A stretch of 46,410 bases of DNA from an uncultured Halomicronema sp. (lineage in GTDB: Bacteria > Cyanobacteriota > Cyanobacteriia > Phormidesmidales > Phormidesmidaceae): NCBI GenBank assembly GCA_937899725.1, contig CALCCA010000051.1:1-46410 (forward strand), given 5' to 3'. Shown piece by piece: positions 42,815-46,410 of the stretch (within the stretch, counting starts at the first letter, position 1; the number at the start of each line of letters is the position of its first letter). A model generated the notes under the pieces. That model did not search any database. It saw only the letters and a list, made by a program, of their open reading frames with translations, and was not told where the DNA came from. Both the position numbers and the translations under genes were made by a program.

Positions 42815-42999
42815 TATTCATTGAGGACAGAAAATCACTCACCGAAACAAGTGCGCCAGAATGCTCAGTAGAACTACAGAATTGCCAGCTCAGCGAGTGT
42901 CCTACGCCATCGGTGGATCTGATGAATTGTGTCTAGCCTGGCAATAGCTAGAGGCGTCATGAGGATGCCGATCGCTGGCATTTATCGAGCCTATTCATC

Positions 43000-44232
43000 A
43001 TGCTAAATCGACTCCTACGACGCCTCAGACGATTTTTCCGAAAATCCAGCACGGTCAACAATGAGCCCATCAACAAGGTCAGTTTAGGGGTCATTATTCT
43101 GATCGATATTTTTATCTTGGTGAATGTTTTTATTGGCCTGAATGATATTAGCCAGTGGCCGATCAGCCCCAACCAAGAATACGGCTGTTATCTGACCTGG
43201 AACAGCTACCAAACGAGTGACTCTGAGACCAAAGAGTACGATGTGCTGCGCGATGCCATCAGCTTTTTGCAGCAGAATTCAGTGCCCTCTTTGCAGGCTG
43301 ACTACCAGCGGTTGAATGCCGACCATCTCGGCGGTGTATCGGAGACCTGCCTGCAGTATGCGCAGCGATATGATGCCGTGAATACGCCAGAAAATCAGGA
43401 GCGTGTGCGGCAGATCGCGCAGCTGCAGACCCAAATCGGCGAACTGGAAACCGCCAATCAAACCATTCGAGAAGAATATGACTCCACGCTGTTAGAAGAA
43501 ATTGCCGGGCAGCCCCGCGATCAATCGATCAACACTGTTGAAGCGGCTCAAGCACGGCAAGAGCTGGAAGCCAATAGTCGCAACATTGCGACCTTGAAGG
43601 AAGAACAACAGGTCTTGCAAAACCAGGTGGTCGAATCGGCGGAGGGCGATCGCTTCCTCACCTTGCTCAACGATACGGCAGCCCTGCAAACCCTCGAAAA
43701 TCAATACGATCGCGCCTCCTTTTGGCATCCCAGCATTGAGATTTTGTGGCAAGGCATCTTTTTAGTGCCGCTGCTCGTGCTTGCAGGGGCGGTTCACCGC
43801 TACGGCGAACGACGCGGCTATGGCCTGATTGCGCTGATTAGCTGGCATCTCGTGGTCATCTTCTGCATTCCGCTCGTCATCAAAATCTTTGAATTTCTGC
43901 AGGTTGGCGTTCTCTTTGAAGTCTTATCCAATGTCATCAGCGCTCTGCTCGGCGGTCTGCTCTTTTTAGTCAGCTATCTCTATATTTTGCTGATTCCGTT
44001 GTTGGGTTTTGGACTGATCAAGTTCTTTCAAAAGATTGTGTTTAATCCCAAGGTGCAGGCGGCGAGCCGAGTGCAAAAGAGTCGTTGTATTCGCTGTGCC
44101 AAAAAAATTCACGCCCACGACACTCACTGCCCCCACTGTGGCTATGACCAATACGTCGAATGCGCCCACTGTCATCGCCCGACGTACAAGTTTTTGTCGT
44201 ACTGCCGAGACTGTGGCACCGCCCAGCAGTAA
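43000..44232 (+). CDS. Membrane protein with coiled coil and C-terminal zinc ribbons
   Basis: A 410-aa protein that I do not recognise as a named family. One membrane helix (about 28-48, LGVIILIDIFILVNVFIGL) is followed by a non-cytoplasmic part of about 200 residues, with coiled coil at 128-220 (RQIAQLQTQIGELETANQTI). Three more helices follow at 250-345, and the C-terminal tail has four CxxC pairs (CIRCAKKI, CPHCGY, CAHCHRP, CRDCG), that is, two zinc ribbons. The double ribbon resembles zinc-ribbon membrane proteins whose tail faces the cytosol. It stands alone, 216 bases after the response regulator. The gap contains nothing further to report. Confidence 0.75.
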   Translation: MLNRLLRRLRRFFRKSSTVNNEPINKVSLGVIILIDIFILVNVFIGLNDISQWPISPNQEYGCYLTWNSYQTSDSETKEYDVLRDAISFLQQNSVPSLQADYQRLNADHLGGVSETCLQYAQRYDAVNTPENQERVRQIAQLQTQIGELETANQTIREEYDSTLLEEIAGQPRDQSINTVEAAQARQELEANSRNIATLKEEQQVLQNQVVESAEGDRFLTLLNDTAALQTLENQYDRASFWHPSIEILWQGIFLVPLLVLAGAVHRYGERRGYGLIALISWHLVVIFCIPLVIKIFEFLQVGVLFEVLSNVISALLGGLLFLVSYLYILLIPLLGFGLIKFFQKIVFNPKVQAASRVQKSRCIRCAKKIHAHDTHCPHCGYDQYVECAHCHRPTYKFLSYCRDCGTAQQ

Positions 44233-44533
44233 GCCTGGCCTGAGGCTGACTGCTCAGCCATCCGCCCTCGCCACTGCCCGGTTCGGCCCCGTTGCCTCGT
44301 CTGCCCTTCAGGCAATTTCAGAGAAACGGCTCACGACGCTGGCACGCCAATCCATAACAAGTCGCCAGCAATTTTTTTAATGATCTTTGGCATCGACTGA
44401 CGCTAATTTTTCAGACTAATTTTCCAATTCGCAGCTTTTTTCTCTCAAGAAATGCGTCGCGCTATTTGCTTCAGACTGAGGCTGGGTTAGCTTAAAGGCA
44501 GCTTTTGCCATCAGGTTGCATTTCTCAGGTTTG
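44233..44533. other. 301-base intergenic stretch before the TIR gene
   Basis: No gene is supported here. The right half (44370-44500) is A+T-rich (T7, AATTTTTCAGACTAATTTTC) and probably contains the promoter of the TIR-STAND gene. No terminator with a clear stem is visible for the zinc-ribbon gene. Confidence 0.35.
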
Positions 44534-45838
44534 ATGACTGATTTTGCCCCGTCTTCAGAACGAGATTTTTTTATTAGCTACACCGGGCCAGACAGAGCCT
44601 GGGCCGAATGGATTGGCTGGATTCTTGAAGAAGCGGGACACACCGTTTTTATTGATGTGTGGGACTTCCGCGCCGGAAAAAACTTTGCCCTAGAAATGCA
44701 GAAGGGTACCCGCTGCGATAAAACCATTGCAGTATTGTCAAAAGCCTACTTAGAAGCGGACTACACCAATCCCGAATGGGCCGCTGCGTTTGCCGATGAC
44801 CCCAAAGGAGAGGCACAAAAACTCATTCCCGTCCGGGTGGAAAAGTTTGACCCCACTGGACTCCTGAAGGCCCTCGTGTACGTCGATCTCGTGGATCTGC
44901 CAGAGTCAGATGCCGAGCAAGCCTTGCTAAATGCCATGCGAGAGCGCGGCAAACCGACCGCACGGCCCAGTTTTCCAGTATCTGATCAGAACAACCCAGT
45001 TCGCTCTTTCCTCAACCGCGTCTGGTTTCCCAGCTCAGATGCAGATGAAAAATCGGCAGAACCACCCACCGCATCCCCAGATGAGTCAGACAATGTGGAT
45101 TGCCCCCAGGATGCTGAATCAACCCACCAAAACCCCTTTTGGCCCCGTAAAGGCGGTATTGAGGATCCGGCTCAATTTTTCAACTGCGATGAAATATTGA
45201 ATCGTATTTTTGAAACCTTGAATCGGGGTAGCAGCGTGGCGCTGATCGGTGATAACAACACAGGCAAAACCTCGCTCCTGTGGGCCGTGACTCGCCTGGC
45301 TGCGGAACGCCTAGAAACCCCTCGCCAGCCCGTATTACTGAATCTTGCTAAGGTTTTTAGCGAACGGGAGTTTTACGAAGACCTGTGCGAAGAGCTAGGA
45401 ATGCCAGCGGTTTATGGCAACAAGTTTGTCAGACAACTGTATCGACAAAAAAAGCAGATCTTGTTGCTATTGGATGAAGTGGAGCGCATTAGCCAAGAAG
45501 AATTTACCCACAAGCTGCGTCAGGAAATGCGCGGCCTGGCCGAAGGAGGCGACGCCCCTCTCCGCATCGTGATCGCCGCTCGCACGTCGCTGGACAAACT
45601 CTTTCCAGAAAGCTATGTCGATGGGCAGACCTCACCGCTAGAAGGCATCACCGTCGAAGAACACGTGCCGCCCTGGCCAGACGACACCTGCCAAGCCTTT
45701 ATTGCCCACCGCCTCGGCGACGGCCCCATTCAATTTACCAAACGCGAAATCGACCAGCTCATTCGCCAGAGCCACGGCAATCCCCAAAAACTCAACCAGG
45801 CTTGCCACCAGCTCTACACCCAATACCTCGCCCCCTGA
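44534..45838 (+). CDS. TIR-STAND NTPase, candidate defence protein
   Basis: A 434-aa protein with two domains. TIR: residues 9-140, with RDFFISYTGPDRAWAEWIGW, the conserved GHTVFIDVWDFRAGKNF and a late KTIAVLSKAYLEADY; NPEWAAAF near 79-86 holds a Glu81 that may be the NADase catalytic Glu. A Ser/Pro/Asp-rich linker covers 141-205. The P-loop ATPase is STAND/Orc1-like: Walker A IGDNNTGKT (238-246), Walker B LLLLDEVE (310-317), an Arg-containing sensor-like IVIAARTSLDKLF (about 351-363), then a winged-helix-like end. Characterised TIR proteins of this kind destroy NAD+ on sensing infection. The start is the ATG at 44534; a TTG at 44516 is an alternative. Confidence 0.88.
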   Translation: MTDFAPSSERDFFISYTGPDRAWAEWIGWILEEAGHTVFIDVWDFRAGKNFALEMQKGTRCDKTIAVLSKAYLEADYTNPEWAAAFADDPKGEAQKLIPVRVEKFDPTGLLKALVYVDLVDLPESDAEQALLNAMRERGKPTARPSFPVSDQNNPVRSFLNRVWFPSSDADEKSAEPPTASPDESDNVDCPQDAESTHQNPFWPRKGGIEDPAQFFNCDEILNRIFETLNRGSSVALIGDNNTGKTSLLWAVTRLAAERLETPRQPVLLNLAKVFSEREFYEDLCEELGMPAVYGNKFVRQLYRQKKQILLLLDEVERISQEEFTHKLRQEMRGLAEGGDAPLRIVIAARTSLDKLFPESYVDGQTSPLEGITVEEHVPPWPDDTCQAFIAHRLGDGPIQFTKREIDQLIRQSHGNPQKLNQACHQLYTQYLAP

Positions 45839-45926
45839 TTCATCCTCACTGCTCCCCCTGCCCCTCCGCCCCCTTGCGTCTCAACTCCTCCATGGCATCG
45901 CCCCCACTCTGACAGGAGTCCCTTCC

Positions 45927-46382
45927 ATGCCCCGCCTCACCCCCACCGAAGTCCCGCGCCTGGACCTCGCCCCTAAAACCAACCGTCCCCTATCTCTGAG
46001 GAACCCCCTGGACTACCTGCGGCTGCTGTACTGGGTGTTCTACTTTCCGCAAGCGCTGCGGTGGTATGTCGAGACCTTTGGCGGCGGCTACATTCCAACT
46101 TACGAGATGAATCCGGCAAGAGGATCAAAGATTCTTCGGGATAATCCAGTTCAAAGATATTTGCTTTTGCAGGGATTGGTTTTAACAGTTGTCACGCCTC
46201 TAGTCATCTGCTTTGGACTTGAGCAGCTCGGCGTAGCAATTGATTGGGGCGGCGTGGCGTTCGGCGTGGCGCTCGGCGTGGTATTTAGCGTGGTGTTCGG
46301 CGTGGCGTTCGGCGTGGCGGCAGGCATGGGGTACGGAGTGGTGAAAGGAGATCAGAAAGGAGTGGAGATAAGAGAGGAGTAA
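45927..46382 (+). CDS. Membrane protein with Gly-Val tetrapeptide repeats, partner of the TIR gene
   Basis: A 151-aa protein. The start ATG has AGGAG eight bases before it. Residues 26-56 (NPLDYLRLLYWVFYFPQAL) and a hydrophobic helix at about 78-100 (LLLQGLVLTVVTPLVICF) precede eight repeats of the form G-V-x-x (residues 109-140). They are encoded by 12-base tandem units. Homologues that I recall, with the same N-terminus, are much longer and continue the Gly-Val repeats for hundreds of residues; here the frame ends after eight units with a charged GDQKGVEIREE tail, 28 bases before the window edge. It may be truncated. The gap to the TIR gene is 88 bases, so the two are probably one operon. 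Confidence 0.7.
   Translation: MPRLTPTEVPRLDLAPKTNRPLSLRNPLDYLRLLYWVFYFPQALRWYVETFGGGYIPTYEMNPARGSKILRDNPVQRYLLLQGLVLTVVTPLVICFGLEQLGVAIDWGGVAFGVALGVVFSVVFGVAFGVAAGMGYGVVKGDQKGVEIREE
46251..46346 (+). repeat. Eight tandem 12-base units
   Basis: Units are based on GGCGTGGCGTTC; units 1 and 5 are identical and unit 2 differs by one base. They encode the Gly-Val tetrapeptides of the gene at 45927. The last two units are more degenerate, which suggests loss or gain of copies by slippage at the left. Confidence 0.75.
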
Positions 46383-46410
46383 GGAAATAAGTGAGCCGAA
46401 AAAATATAGG

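Noticed and set aside
45702-45926. Longer frame for the Gly-Val repeat protein, starting inside the TIR gene
   Set aside because: The extra 75 residues are translation of the TIR gene in another frame; the ATG at 45927 has a good Shine-Dalgarno and matches the expected N-terminus.
46251-46346. Tandem 12-base units as a CRISPR-like array
   Set aside because: The units are contiguous, in frame and coding, with no spacers.

Overview
The window looks like a piece of cyanobacterial chromosome. The octamer GCGATCGC (the HIP1 palindrome of cyanobacteria) occurs inside and between genes throughout. Several products also belong to families typical of cyanobacteria: a protein built only from the N-terminal domain of the orange carotenoid protein, DUF6918, a histidine kinase fused to a class III cyclase, a bestrophin, an EamA permease with a long coiled-coil head, and a NACHT NTPase with the cyanobacterial-type C-terminal helical domain. 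The density is that of a typical filamentous or Leptolyngbya-like genome; I do not name a genus. I recognise no rRNA, tRNA, CRISPR array or intact transposase gene.

Layout. 1-4.8 kb: a truncated secreted ORF, a LysR regulator, a decayed phytol/polyprenol-kinase 3' end, a divergent OCP-N-domain protein, an unexplained minus-strand transcript unit (54-codon ORF plus strong terminator), an LD-carboxypeptidase and a DUF6918 protein. 4.9-6.4 kb: UbiD-type decarboxylase. 6.5-13.9 kb: an envelope-energisation cluster made of a DUF4333 lipoprotein, ExbB/TolQ, two ExbD/TolR, a PstS phosphate-binding protein behind a clear Pho box, and three related proteins, two of them TonB-like at the N-terminus. 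13.9-20 kb: DUF389 membrane protein and an RND efflux pair (adaptor plus permease). 20.4-29.2 kb: MutS2, a 1200-aa hybrid histidine kinase/nucleotide cyclase, bestrophin and an AI-2E family permease. 29.6-36.2 kb: coiled-coil/EamA permease, about 1.1 kb of sparsely coding DNA, an ECF sigma/anti-sigma pair, and a MerR regulator divergent from a membrane-anchored beta-propeller.

36.4-39.6 kb is visibly A+T-richer and poor in HIP1 sites. It carries a NACHT NTPase, a small NfeD-like protein and two tiny overlapping ORFs, and it looks acquired. 39.6-44.2 kb: Coq4-like protein, an LTXXQ (Spy/CpxP-like) periplasmic protein divergent from a NarL-type two-component pair, and a zinc-ribbon membrane protein. 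44.5-46.4 kb: a TIR-STAND NTPase followed by a small membrane protein made of a Gly-Val tetrapeptide repeat, a candidate TIR-based defence pair.

How the genes may work together. The most coherent unit is 6.5-13.9 kb, which could be a phosphate-linked TonB/ExbBD-like system: a proton channel, one ExbD with and one without the usual transmembrane Asp, PstS under Pho control, and TonB-like proteins with odd duplicated periplasmic domains. The two NTPase loci (36.4-39.6 kb and 44.5-46.4 kb) suggest a small immunity region. Two related approximately 100-140 bp elements with ATACCAGTTCT-type terminal inverted repeats (4.6 and 20.4 kb) look like MITEs. All functional links are inferences from sequence and gene order.
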